Shown here: one piece after another, positions 1 through 6,895 of the stretch
Numbering within the stretch: position 1 is the stretch's first letter
Layout: each line of letters opens with the position of its first letter
IMG/VR virus record: IMGVR_UViG_3300032092_000262
Location: 1-23,628 of that record
DNA: 23,628 bases
Strand: one strand, 5' to 3'
DNA from: a virus
The notes under the pieces: model-generated
The model's input: only the letters and a program-made list of their open reading frames with translations
Told to the model about the DNA's origin: nothing
The model's database searches: none
Program-made: the position numbers and the translations under genes

Positions 1-3
1 AGA

Positions 4-11
4 TATTTATG
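4..11 (-). promoter_or_regulatory. Late-promoter-like box at the left window edge
   Basis: The minus strand reads CATAAATA, one mismatch to TATAAATA. It contains the TAA stop of the deaminase gene. It would serve the next gene downstream, which lies outside the window, so the gene distance cannot be checked. Confidence 0.4.
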
Positions 12-507
12 GTTCGATAGATTCTCCATTGAAACGAATCTTAAACTCTCCATCGTTTAGGACTTTGCCATCGTAGAGAAGAACTTCAACACCCGCGGAT
101 TCAAGTATATTGACTCCGATATTGCATTTCTCCTGCCACCGATTGGGGATTTTATCCCATATAGTCTTATGACCAACAACTCGTTTTATTCCCGACAGGA
201 CAATGGCTCTTGCACAATCAGGACAACTGATGAAAGGGCAATACATGTGGGTGTTCAGAGTGGTAAGACCCTTACTCACACACCTATAAATTACTGCTCT
301 TTCTGCATGTTCAATGTAATCATATTTGAGTTGTCCATCAGGTTCTTTTAATGATGGGTATCTGTTTACATCTGCTGATATGATTCCCGACGAAGGAAAT
401 ACTATCAAAGCACCAACTTGAGTATTGGTGTCTTGACTTTTGGCTTGTGCGTGGATATATGCTTGTCGCAGATATACCCTATGAATTCCTTCAGTCACTA
501 TTTTCAT
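7..507 (-). CDS. Cytidine/deoxycytidylate deaminase family protein
   Basis: A zinc-dependent deaminase of 166 residues when started at the ATG at 507-505. It shows QVGALIV, EHAERAVIY with the zinc ligand and proton donor H67/E69, and SCPDCARAI with zinc ligands C95 and C98. A deoxycytidylate deaminase would convert dCMP to dUMP and feed dTMP synthesis for phage DNA; other cytidine deaminase activities cannot be excluded. The residue before the first ligand Cys is Ser instead of the usual Pro (PCxxC). I prefer the 507 start because it overlaps the uvsY stop in a four-base ATGA unit and directly precedes the conserved domain. An in-frame ATG at 555 with GGAAG upstream would add 16 residues and overlap uvsY by 52 bases. 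A late-promoter-like box covers its stop codon. Confidence 0.85.
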   Translation of the reverse strand: MKIVTEGIHRVYLRQAYIHAQAKSQDTNTQVGALIVFPSSGIISADVNRYPSLKEPDGQLKYDYIEHAERAVIYRCVSKGLTTLNTHMYCPFISCPDCARAIVLSGIKRVVGHKTIWDKIPNRWQEKCNIGVNILESAGVEVLLYDGKVLNDGEFKIRFNGESIEP

Positions 508-938
508 GCGCCACTCATGAACTTCTTCCATTCTATTGCAGACTTGATATCCCATCCTCGTCTTCCAATAGACTGTAATACGGATTCGATATACTTCACC
601 TTTTCTTTGAGATAATGAATACGAGCCTCCATACGGAGAAGATCCTTATCTGATTCAAGGTAAACATCTATATCTGTGCGAAGAATCTTTAGACCAAATG
701 GTTGCCACCCCTTCTCATCAAGGGTTTCTTGATCCATCTTGCCGAGATAGTATTCCCACTTAAGGCGACGAAGTTCTTTTTGTTCTATAGTTGCCTTATG
801 CAGAGATAGAGACTCGTCGTGTAGCAAGTTGAGATACTTGCTGTGCAGTTGGGGTGACTTTAGAGATTCAAGGTCTAGATTCAGGTCATCGATTTTCATG
901 TCCTGATCGACCATCTTTTTGATTGTTTCGATATCCAT
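504..938 (-). CDS. uvsY: UvsY recombination mediator
   Basis: A 144-residue, highly charged helical protein (T4 UvsY is 137). SKYLNLLHDESLSLHKATIEQKELRRLKWEYYLGK matches the T4 pattern YSKWLNKHSSIKKEMLRIEAQKKVALKARLDYYSG. ESDKDLLRMEARIHYL at 95-110 matches T4 LSADKDVLKVDTSLQYW. IGRRGWDIKSAIEWKKFMSGA at the C-terminus matches T4 IKSRGFAIKHIQDMRAFEAGK. UvsY binds ssDNA and gp32 and loads the UvsX recombinase, supporting recombination-dependent replication and repair. There is no recognisable Shine-Dalgarno sequence before the ATG. A sigma70-like promoter ends at the start codon, so a leaderless transcript is possible. Its stop overlaps the likely deaminase start (ATGA). Confidence 0.92.
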   Translation of the reverse strand: MDIETIKKMVDQDMKIDDLNLDLESLKSPQLHSKYLNLLHDESLSLHKATIEQKELRRLKWEYYLGKMDQETLDEKGWQPFGLKILRTDIDVYLESDKDLLRMEARIHYLKEKVKYIESVLQSIGRRGWDIKSAIEWKKFMSGA

Positions 939-945
939 AACGAAT

Positions 946-973
946 AAGATAACACTGAAAACTATGATGTCAA
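946..973 (-). promoter_or_regulatory. Sigma70-like promoter directly before uvsY
   Basis: On the minus strand a perfect TTGACA (973-968), which overlaps the TGA stop of the upstream gene, is followed after 16 bases by TATCTT (951-946) with a TG one base upstream (extended -10). The expected transcription start is at about 939-940, next to the uvsY ATG at 938-936. The motif match and spacing are seen directly; promoter activity is inference. Confidence 0.5.
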
Positions 974-1536
974 GTTACAGATTCAAGTTCAAATGATTCG
1001 AATGTGAATGTTGCACTGATTTGAACTGGTTCGGGTTCAGTTAATGCAACATTCAAATCAAATCCATCGATACTCACGGGAAAAAGATTCTTGAAAACAA
1101 ATCTCTTATATGGATTTTTTGCGCTGTTCAAGCAATGGATTGTTGCTTCTGAATAATAGTTGTTCTCGTTGGTATAAACATCGGTGAAGTCTTCGAATGG
1201 AACAATTCCGCGCATCCATCTGTATATTTCGTACCAGTTTGCAAAATCCTCGTCCACCTCAAACGACACCCTCAACTGATCAAATTGAACAGATGAACCA
1301 GGCACATGATGTGTTAGTAGTCTGTTTGGAATTGATATTTCACCAACAGTTATGGATGGGATGTTCACTGATGTACACCAAAATGTGACATTCGGAATAC
1401 GAGTGAATGTCATCTTAAAGTTGGTACTCTGAAACGCATTTACATTTACTGGTTGTCTCAGCAATGCGTTGTAACTTGTGCCTTCATCATTGATGGCAGC
1501 AGCATTGACTTGTGATAAATCGTATTCTTCGCTCAT
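970..1536 (-). CDS. Tail-tube-like (gp19-family-like) virion protein
   Basis: A 188-residue protein with the layout of a tail-tube subunit. IPSITVGEISIPNRLLTHHVPGSSVQFDQLRVSFEVDED at 59-97 parallels LPGTALGTIEIPYRGRRIKVPGDRTFGDWSITIINDNK of gp19 in this window. FKNLFPVSIDGFDLNVALTEPEPVQISATFTFESFEL at 148-184 parallels its LIGCFPTDISSIDLSYEATDQIEEFSVTLAYSYF. Overall identity is low, so this is a remote paralogue. Tube-fold proteins act as tube subunits, tube initiators or baseplate-tube adaptors in contractile tails. A tail-completion role (gp3 is near this place in some T4-like phages, as I recall) is an alternative. It lies after the gp23 terminator, so it needs read-through or its own promoter, which I could not identify. 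Confidence 0.65.
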   Translation of the reverse strand: MSEEYDLSQVNAAAINDEGTSYNALLRQPVNVNAFQSTNFKMTFTRIPNVTFWCTSVNIPSITVGEISIPNRLLTHHVPGSSVQFDQLRVSFEVDEDFANWYEIYRWMRGIVPFEDFTDVYTNENNYYSEATIHCLNSAKNPYKRFVFKNLFPVSIDGFDLNVALTEPEPVQISATFTFESFELESVT

Positions 1537-1553
1537 GTCAATATGTATTCCTT

Positions 1554-1585
1554 AAAAAGAACATCGGGGGGATTTCTCCCCCCGA
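1554..1585 (-). terminator. Rho-independent terminator after the major capsid gene
   Basis: On the minus strand, 28 bases after the gp23 stop, a perfect eight-base-pair stem (TCGGGGGG / CCCCCCGA) with a six-base loop (AGAAAT) is followed by TGTTCTTTTT. The stem is GC-only in its upper six pairs. It should end the capsid transcript and separate late structural genes from the following group. It lies wholly between gp23 and the 188-residue gene. Confidence 0.9.
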
Positions 1586-1613
1586 CTTCTGTTATCTATC
1601 TGTCAGTCAACTA

Positions 1614-3080
1614 TCAGATTGGAGTTACTGCATTGACGCCGTGGAGATTGTCCACGCGGAAGATGCGGTAGTACTGATTTGCGCGGTAGTTGATTGCATT
1701 TGATGGGTCAACATTGGTTGTGTTGACAAATGGATTCACCGCCATGCCGTAACGAGTCTTGAAGCCGATCTTTGGCTGGAAGGTCGCGTCATTGATTGCA
1801 CGAACCATTTGGAGCGGAATGTATGGGCAGTAGAAGAGTCCTGCATCATATGGTGAGGTTCCCTTGTATCCGACGCAGACAAAGTCGCGAGCGTTGGCAT
1901 TAACTGCGACAGAGGAGTAAGGATCAACATAGACCTTGATCTTGCCATTGAGGACACCAACAAAGGTGTTGCCGGTATCATCAACATCAAGGTTTACATT
2001 GAGTGCTGGGCTGATGTTAAGGAAACCACCCATTGCGAGAGCAGAAGCGACATCAGCAGAGCAGATGATGAAGTTGCCCTTTCCACGGCGGGTATCCTTG
2101 GCGATCACATTGGCTTCACGCTCAATCTGGAACATGAGTCCGCGGAACTTCTCAGCAGACCAACGACCATCGGAGTCGCGGATAAGGTCATAGACACCAC
2201 CAGCATTTACGCCACCAGAAGTAACGCCTGCGCCCGTTACGAAAGAATAAGAATTTCCAGCAGCCTTGTAGTGGAGGTCGCTGTGCTGTGCGCCAAGTTT
2301 TGCTGTGGTATAGATCGAACGAACGACTTCGCGATTAATTTCAGCAAGGATTTCGGTGCTGAGAATGTTTGCGAGTTCTGTTTCCGCATCAAGACCATGG
2401 ATTGCCTTGAGATCTTGTGCGAGTTCGATTGTGTACTCTGCCTTGAGAGCGCGAGTCTTTGCAGTGACTGCGGCGCGATCAATGGTGAATGCCATGGTGT
2501 TGAAATCACCATTTGCTCCACCCTCTCCAAGACCTTCACCGAGTTCACGACTCATACCACCGTATGGTTGCCATCCAGAAATACCAGCAATACCAGCAGA
2601 TGTACCCAACACAATACCATAAAGTGGATCTCCTATGAATGTGGATTCAAGAGTTCCACCACCAGCAGAAGTTGCTGATCCTGAAACACCGGAGAATCTT
2701 GTAAATGCTTCGTTGAAGAGTGCTTCTGTACCAGAACGACCGTTATAGGTTGACTTCATTGCGAAGATCAAGCCTGTTGGTGAGGTCATTGGCTGAACCG
2801 ATGCAACATCATACGCCATGAGATTTGGCATTGAGCGACGGACGAGCGAGATGAGGATTGGATCATATCCAGCAAGTTGTGTCCCTGTTGCATAATCAAG
2901 ACCCGCTGCTCCGATTGAGTTGGCTGGTGCTGCTGCTTCGCGAAGTGCTTGTTCTTGGTTCTCAAGAAGGATTGCAGTGACTGCACGACGATAGTTGTCC
3001 TTGATTGGTGAGAGGCTGTTATGTTCCATAACAGGTTCCCACTTACGCTCAAGTTGTTCGACTAGTGTGAAAGTTCCCAT
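1614..3080 (-). CDS. 23: Major capsid protein gp23
   Basis: A 488-residue protein (T4 gp23 is 521), of the HK97-like fold. VRRSMPNLMAYDVASVQPMTSPTG at 80-103 matches T4 VRRAIPNLIAFDICGVQPMNSPTG, and the C-terminal FYCPYIPLQMVRAIN...FQPKIGFKTRYGMAVNPF matches the T4 end region. A gp21-type cleavage site LRE is visible at residues 46-48, followed by a small-residue linker (AAAPAN), so maturation probably removes the first 48 residues; T4 loses 65. It forms the hexameric capsomers. AGGAG precedes the ATG. No gp24-type vertex paralogue is in the window. A strong terminator follows the gene, which fits its high expression. Confidence 0.97.
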   Translation of the reverse strand: MGTFTLVEQLERKWEPVMEHNSLSPIKDNYRRAVTAILLENQEQALREAAAPANSIGAAGLDYATGTQLAGYDPILISLVRRSMPNLMAYDVASVQPMTSPTGLIFAMKSTYNGRSGTEALFNEAFTRFSGVSGSATSAGGGTLESTFIGDPLYGIVLGTSAGIAGISGWQPYGGMSRELGEGLGEGGANGDFNTMAFTIDRAAVTAKTRALKAEYTIELAQDLKAIHGLDAETELANILSTEILAEINREVVRSIYTTAKLGAQHSDLHYKAAGNSYSFVTGAGVTSGGVNAGGVYDLIRDSDGRWSAEKFRGLMFQIEREANVIAKDTRRGKGNFIICSADVASALAMGGFLNISPALNVNLDVDDTGNTFVGVLNGKIKVYVDPYSSVAVNANARDFVCVGYKGTSPYDAGLFYCPYIPLQMVRAINDATFQPKIGFKTRYGMAVNPFVNTTNVDPSNAINYRANQYYRIFRVDNLHGVNAVTPI

Positions 3081-3109
3081 TTCTATTTCTCCTATTAATT
3101 TCTACAGGA

Positions 3110-4228
3110 TTACCTGTTCTTTAGACCTTTTCTTGCCAATGCAGACGTGTAGTGCTGCATGATTGGATTTATTGTTGTTTCTTCTGCGATTTCTTGCTCA
3201 TCGTCACCTGAATCAAGAATGATTTCTTCGATGAGGTTTTCTGTGACTGGTGCTGGTGCCTTGACGCGACGAGCATTTCCGAAGTATGATTCCTTGAGAA
3301 CTGCTAACTTCTCTTCGAAGAGTTCCTCTGAATCAAACTCAATGCCTTCTGCAAGAGTGCGGAGTTTCTCGACTTGAGTGTCTGCTAGACCGTCGCAGTA
3401 CGACTCAAAGATGTCATCGCAGCGAAGTGCAAGGATTTCCTTACGGAGTTCCATGTTCTCTGCAACTTGCTCATTGACTTCGTCGCGGAGTTCTTCGTTC
3501 TCATCAGAGAGTTCGTCCATGAGGTCGATCTTCTCTTCTGGAACTTGGATGAAGTTTTGCTCAAAGAGTCCCTTCATACCATTGAGGAAGTTCTCTGCGA
3601 TTTCAACCTTGATCTCGCTCTCAAGGACAAGGCGGTTTTCCTTGACCCATTCCTCAGCGATGTATGAGATGTAGTCATTGACGCGACCAGAGAGTTCATC
3701 AAGAATCTTCTCGGTGTTCTCTGCAATGGTTTGCTCATATGCTTCTTCAAGGCTATCAACGATTGCGTCATAACGCTCGTTAATTGCTGCTTCAAATACT
3801 GCAATTGCCTTGTTCTTAAAGTCTTCTGAGAGTTCTTCGCCATCGAACATGGCAACAAGGTGTTCCTTCATAGTGAAGTCAGTCTTGTCAGGAATCTTTG
3901 CCTTGCCCTTGAAGCCTTCCTTCGAAGCGATGGTTGCCTTATTCTGAGCAGACTTGTCCTCTGGAGCAGGGAACTTCTTGATCTTTCCGCCGCCAAAGTC
4001 AACGTCATACTTTTCATCATCTATGGCAACTTCGTATTCTTCGGTGACATCTTCCTCTTCAGACTCATCGTCTTCAAAGTCTTCGTCATCTTCGAAGTCT
4101 TCTTCATCTTCATCAAGGAGTTCCTCCTCGACTGGCTCTTCTTCGTCAATGGTATCGTCCTCGTCAACTTCGTTATCGATGTCTTCAAGGATCTCTTCTT
4201 CTTCGTAGAACTCTTCTGGCTGAGGCAT
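3110..4228 (-). CDS. 22: Prohead scaffold (core) protein gp22 with acidic N-terminal extension
   Basis: A 372-residue protein; T4 gp22 is 269. Residues from Met120 onward align with T4 gp22 from its start. YIAEEWVKENRLVLESEIKVE matches T4 HLAKEWLAENKLAVDKGIKAE, FLNGMKGLFEQNFIQVPEE matches MLGGLKELFVEHNVVVPEE, and LAEGIEFDSEELFEEKLAVL matches LVEGMDYSDAFSSKLSAIV. The middle is a predicted long coiled coil. The protein is the main internal scaffold on which capsid and portal assemble and is then digested by gp21. The first 119 residues are extra: residues 5-66 are almost entirely Asp/Glu, followed by a basic Lys-rich linker. AAGGAGA precedes the first ATG, and no ribosome site precedes Met120, so the extension is translated. 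A late-promoter-like box lies upstream. Confidence 0.93.
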   Translation of the reverse strand: MPQPEEFYEEEEILEDIDNEVDEDDTIDEEEPVEEELLDEDEEDFEDDEDFEDDESEEEDVTEEYEVAIDDEKYDVDFGGGKIKKFPAPEDKSAQNKATIASKEGFKGKAKIPDKTDFTMKEHLVAMFDGEELSEDFKNKAIAVFEAAINERYDAIVDSLEEAYEQTIAENTEKILDELSGRVNDYISYIAEEWVKENRLVLESEIKVEIAENFLNGMKGLFEQNFIQVPEEKIDLMDELSDENEELRDEVNEQVAENMELRKEILALRCDDIFESYCDGLADTQVEKLRTLAEGIEFDSEELFEEKLAVLKESYFGNARRVKAPAPVTENLIEEIILDSGDDEQEIAEETTINPIMQHYTSALARKGLKNR

Positions 4229-4259
4229 TAGAAATCTCCTTTGTCTTCCCTATGTATAT

Positions 4260-4267
4260 TATTTAGA
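4260..4267 (-). promoter_or_regulatory. Late-promoter-like box before gp22
   Basis: The minus strand reads TCTAAATA, one mismatch to the T4 late -10 element TATAAATA and containing the CTAAATA form described for marine T4-like phages. Its TAA is the stop codon of gp21. It lies 31 bases before the gp22 ATG, leaving room for a short leader with AAGGAGA. Confidence 0.55.
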
Positions 4268-4910
4268 GTTTTGATATGAAGTCCTTGAAGACTTCTAACT
4301 TTGCTTCTTCTAGTTCTCTTGAACTAGCCTTCTTTATAACTTTTTGGTAGGAGGAAATGGTCTTCTCCTGTAAGATTCCATTATTCCAAATCCATTCCTT
4401 TCCTTCCATGATGCCGTTTACAAAGGCATTTGGAGCGGATGGATCTGCAACGATATCGACCGTGGCAAGACTGAAATCATCCTGAACTTCGTTGATTCCA
4501 TTCACTTGCTTGAGTGAACCCATGCCACGGGATGAAACTCCAAGGCGAACACCTTCATCAATAAGATTCTTTACGATGTTTCCAAATGGGGTGTCGAGGA
4601 TCTTTGCCTTGCCATAAACAACCGTGCCATCCATGTTCATTTCCTTGATGATGTGTGAAACACGATCAAGGTTGAGGGATGGACCCTGTGGGTGTCCTAG
4701 TTCGCCAAGAGAACGGCTGCTCTTGATGTAGTTCTCATTGTACTTCTCAACCTCACGCTCCATGATGGATTGTGGGTAGACGCGACCATTCTTGTTCACT
4801 TGCTCGGATTCCATGAACACACCACGAATGTAGTAGTTCTTCTTTCCGTTGCCAGCATCCTCAGCAATGGTCTGAATATTTGTCTCGTTGTGTTCTGTAA
4901 TCAGTAGCAT
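4263..4910 (-). CDS. 21: Prohead maturation protease gp21
   Basis: A 215-residue protein (T4 gp21 is 212). Shared landmarks are YYIRGVFMESEQVNKNGRVYP (T4 LYIEGIFLQAEVVNRNKRLYP), LGELGHP at 69-74 with H73 (T4 LGELNHP), and GVSSRGMGSL at 124-133 with the Ser pair S126/S127 (T4 GVSSRGLGSL). ADPSAPNAFV at 155-164 matches T4 GPSAPDAWV. This is the herpesvirus-type serine protease fold that cleaves core and capsid proteins after (L/I)xE. Possible self-processing sites of this pattern occur near its own C-terminus (IME at 167-169, LQE at 180-182), consistent with autocleavage in T4. The Shine-Dalgarno sequence is weak and distant, so coupling to the upstream gene is plausible. Confidence 0.94.
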   Translation of the reverse strand: MLLITEHNETNIQTIAEDAGNGKKNYYIRGVFMESEQVNKNGRVYPQSIMEREVEKYNENYIKSSRSLGELGHPQGPSLNLDRVSHIIKEMNMDGTVVYGKAKILDTPFGNIVKNLIDEGVRLGVSSRGMGSLKQVNGINEVQDDFSLATVDIVADPSAPNAFVNGIMEGKEWIWNNGILQEKTISSYQKVIKKASSRELEEAKLEVFKDFISKL

Positions 4911-4916
4911 GATTTT

Positions 4917-5174
4917 TTAGCCCTTCTTTTTCGAGCGGAGGAGTTTGAAATCTTTTGCGTCCAATTTACCATTCTTGTTCATATCAATTTTGTGTTGATT
5001 ACCAATAAGGTTTTCATTGACATCTATATCGCCATAAATGCCTTGACCAACTTCTGCACGAACATCATCGATGTTGTCTGCAACGGTGGAGAAAAGAAGG
5101 CTGTTTGTAAGTTCCTTAGCAGCGACGAAATCTTCGTCCATGATTGCTCTGATTAGATCTCTTGAGTCGGACAT
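4917..5174 (-). CDS. 67: gp67-like prohead core protein with EF-hand-like loop
   Basis: An 85-residue protein. The N-terminal helix DLIRAIMDEDFVAAKELTNSL (residues 6-26) parallels T4 gp67 (GLIEAIKSNDLVAARKLFAEA), and the gene has the same place between portal and protease. gp67 is an internal core protein of the prohead, later degraded by gp21. Where T4 gp67 has a long Asp/Glu tail, this protein has a 12-residue loop at 64-75 with D64, N66, N68, G69, L71, D72 and D75, the spacing of an EF-hand or dockerin-type calcium loop, then a basic end (KLLRSKKKG). Calcium binding is inference. AGGAG lies six bases before the ATG. No separate gp68 gene is present between this and the protease. Confidence 0.75.
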   Translation of the reverse strand: MSDSRDLIRAIMDEDFVAAKELTNSLLFSTVADNIDDVRAEVGQGIYGDIDVNENLIGNQHKIDMNKNGKLDAKDFKLLRSKKKG

Positions 5175-5197
5175 TTTATTCTCCTAGATTCTATTAT

Positions 5198-6877
5198 CTA
5201 TTGTTTCTTATTGCTCTGCGTTTGTTCGCCGCCACCCATTTGTGCTTGCATCTGCATTTGAGCCTGTTGCTGCTGCAACTGCTGCTGCATCTGAATATCG
5301 CCAGTCATCTGTTGTGTGGTAGCCTGAGTTGCAATCTGTGTTGGGATAGCATTGTTTGGGTCTTGCTGCCTATCTTGTTCTACCTGTGCATTAATGTCTG
5401 CAACTTCTTCTTCAGTCAATCTCAGGATATTCTTCTGAATGTATGACTTGGAGAAGTACTTGCCAAGATATGGATCGGCAGAGTTCACAAGATTGAGACG
5501 ATTCGTCATGATTTCGTTTTCCTTGGCTTCCGTGAAATAGGAGTCCTTACGGAAATCGAAGCGAATCATTGGGTGAATATAATCCCAATCTTCCTTCGTG
5601 ATTACACCCTTGAGTAGCAACTGAGTCTTCAGTGCATCAAGGAAAAGTTCTGCAAACTTCTTTCTGAGTCTTTCGATGAAACGGAAGAACTTGAGTTCGT
5701 CTCGCGTGATTTCCGCTTGGCGACCCATGTTGAAGCCGTTCTGATCCGTCTCAAGACGAGACATCGGAACATTGAGAGACTTGTACAACTTCTTTTGGAA
5801 GTATAGAACATCGTCCATCTGTCCAAGATTCTGACCACCCGGTAATGTACTGACTTCCGTTCCCTTGCCACCTTCGCGGCGGGGCATCCAAAAGTCCTCA
5901 AGCATGGTCATGTGCCGTCGTTCGTCCTTCAGTTCTCCCGTAGAAGCATCATAAACCAACTTGTTTCGGTAGCGGTTCATGATGTCCTTGAGATACTGCT
6001 CTGCCTTGTTCTTAGGAAGATTTCCGACATCGATATAGAACACTCTGCGCTCTGGTGCGCGAGATAGACGATAGATGACAACTGCATCCTCGACCATCTT
6101 TAGTTGGTTGAGTGGCTTCAATGCCTTGTGTACATACGACAGGACTCTCTTCTTACCAGAGTCAAACAACCCACTGTGAATGTAGCAGATCGAATCTGTG
6201 GCAATCTTCACACCTTTCGTTGGTGTGGCAGGAGTGAATGCAGCGGTGGTTGTGGATGTTTCCTCTCGCTCGCTGTAGACGAAGAACTCATCTACCTTGG
6301 TGACAAGATCGGCATTGGTTGCCTTGTCCTTCTTCTTCTGAACATTTCTGACTTTTCTGATGTGTGCCGATTCGATTGGACGCAGTTCAACAAGACCCTT
6401 CTTTGGGTTCTCCTTGTCGATGATCTTGTGATAATAGAGTCTTCCGTCTATGTACCACTTGCGGAATATCTCATATCCCTTGTCTTGAAACTTGAGGAGT
6501 CTGAGTATTTCATCAAACTCCTCTTCAATCTTTGTCTTTATCTTTGGAGATAATTTTCTATTGTCAACTACTATCTCAACGGGACGCTTTGTGTCATCAT
6601 AGACAACTGCTTCATTGCAGATGTCATCGATAGCCATCTCTACTTCTGGATAGAGAGCCATCTCTCTGTACTTTCGAATCATGTCTGCTGTTGACTTGAT
6701 TCCACCATCGAAATCCATATATGAACTAAAATACACACCAGAAGAAATGGGCATAGCCCCGTCATCAAGATCAGGAGGGGCGAACGATGCGTTCGTCTTG
6801 ATTTCCTCCTGCTCAAGTTTCGGGGCTATTCTTTCACCCGCTCTGCCGAGCGACCAACCAAAAAGTTCAAAAGCCAT
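5198..6877 (-). CDS. 20: Portal protein gp20
   Basis: A 559-residue protein (T4 gp20 is 524). The stretch VFYIDVGNLPKNKAEQYL near residue 280, followed by IMNRYRNKLVYDASTGEL, is nearly the same as T4 gp20 (FYIDVGNMPKAKAEQYL, RNKLVYDATTGEV). ALYPEVEMAIDDICNEAVV near residue 76 and FNMGRQAEITRDELKFFRFI are further family landmarks. It forms the dodecameric portal at the unique vertex, initiates prohead assembly and is the channel for packaging. From residue 513 to the end there is a Gln/Met-rich tail with about 19 Gln in 47 residues, which T4 gp20 does not have. GGAG lies six bases before the ATG; an out-of-frame ATG four bases upstream is not the start. Confidence 0.96.
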   Translation of the reverse strand: MAFELFGWSLGRAGERIAPKLEQEEIKTNASFAPPDLDDGAMPISSGVYFSSYMDFDGGIKSTADMIRKYREMALYPEVEMAIDDICNEAVVYDDTKRPVEIVVDNRKLSPKIKTKIEEEFDEILRLLKFQDKGYEIFRKWYIDGRLYYHKIIDKENPKKGLVELRPIESAHIRKVRNVQKKKDKATNADLVTKVDEFFVYSEREETSTTTAAFTPATPTKGVKIATDSICYIHSGLFDSGKKRVLSYVHKALKPLNQLKMVEDAVVIYRLSRAPERRVFYIDVGNLPKNKAEQYLKDIMNRYRNKLVYDASTGELKDERRHMTMLEDFWMPRREGGKGTEVSTLPGGQNLGQMDDVLYFQKKLYKSLNVPMSRLETDQNGFNMGRQAEITRDELKFFRFIERLRKKFAELFLDALKTQLLLKGVITKEDWDYIHPMIRFDFRKDSYFTEAKENEIMTNRLNLVNSADPYLGKYFSKSYIQKNILRLTEEEVADINAQVEQDRQQDPNNAIPTQIATQATTQQMTGDIQMQQQLQQQQAQMQMQAQMGGGEQTQSNKKQ

Positions 6878-6895
6878 TCATTTCTCCAAATAAAA

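Noticed and set aside
287-294. TATAAATT on the plus strand inside the deaminase gene
   Set aside because: No plus-strand gene follows it and all supported genes are on the minus strand.
508-555. Longer deaminase start at 555
   Set aside because: It would overlap uvsY by 52 bases and add 16 residues outside the conserved domain; the ATGA overlap at 504-507 is more typical here. It is kept as an alternative because GGAAG lies upstream.
3869-3871. Internal start for gp22 at Met120, where T4 gp22 begins
   Set aside because: No Shine-Dalgarno sequence precedes it, while AAGGAGA precedes the first ATG at 4228.
3860-4231. Plus-strand reading frames opposite gp22, including a hydrophobic and a Ser-rich one
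   Set aside because: They are antisense images of the Asp/Glu-rich region of gp22, with no ribosome site or homology; the minus-strand frame has clear gp22 similarity.
4962-4985. Dockerin (cellulosome) assignment for the Ca-loop of the 85-residue protein
   Set aside because: Only one loop is present, dockerins have two, and the gene place and N-terminus fit gp67.
5162-5446. Leu-rich plus-strand frame opposite the portal 3' end
   Set aside because: It is the complement of the CAG/CAA-rich Gln tail of the portal gene and spans two real gene ends.
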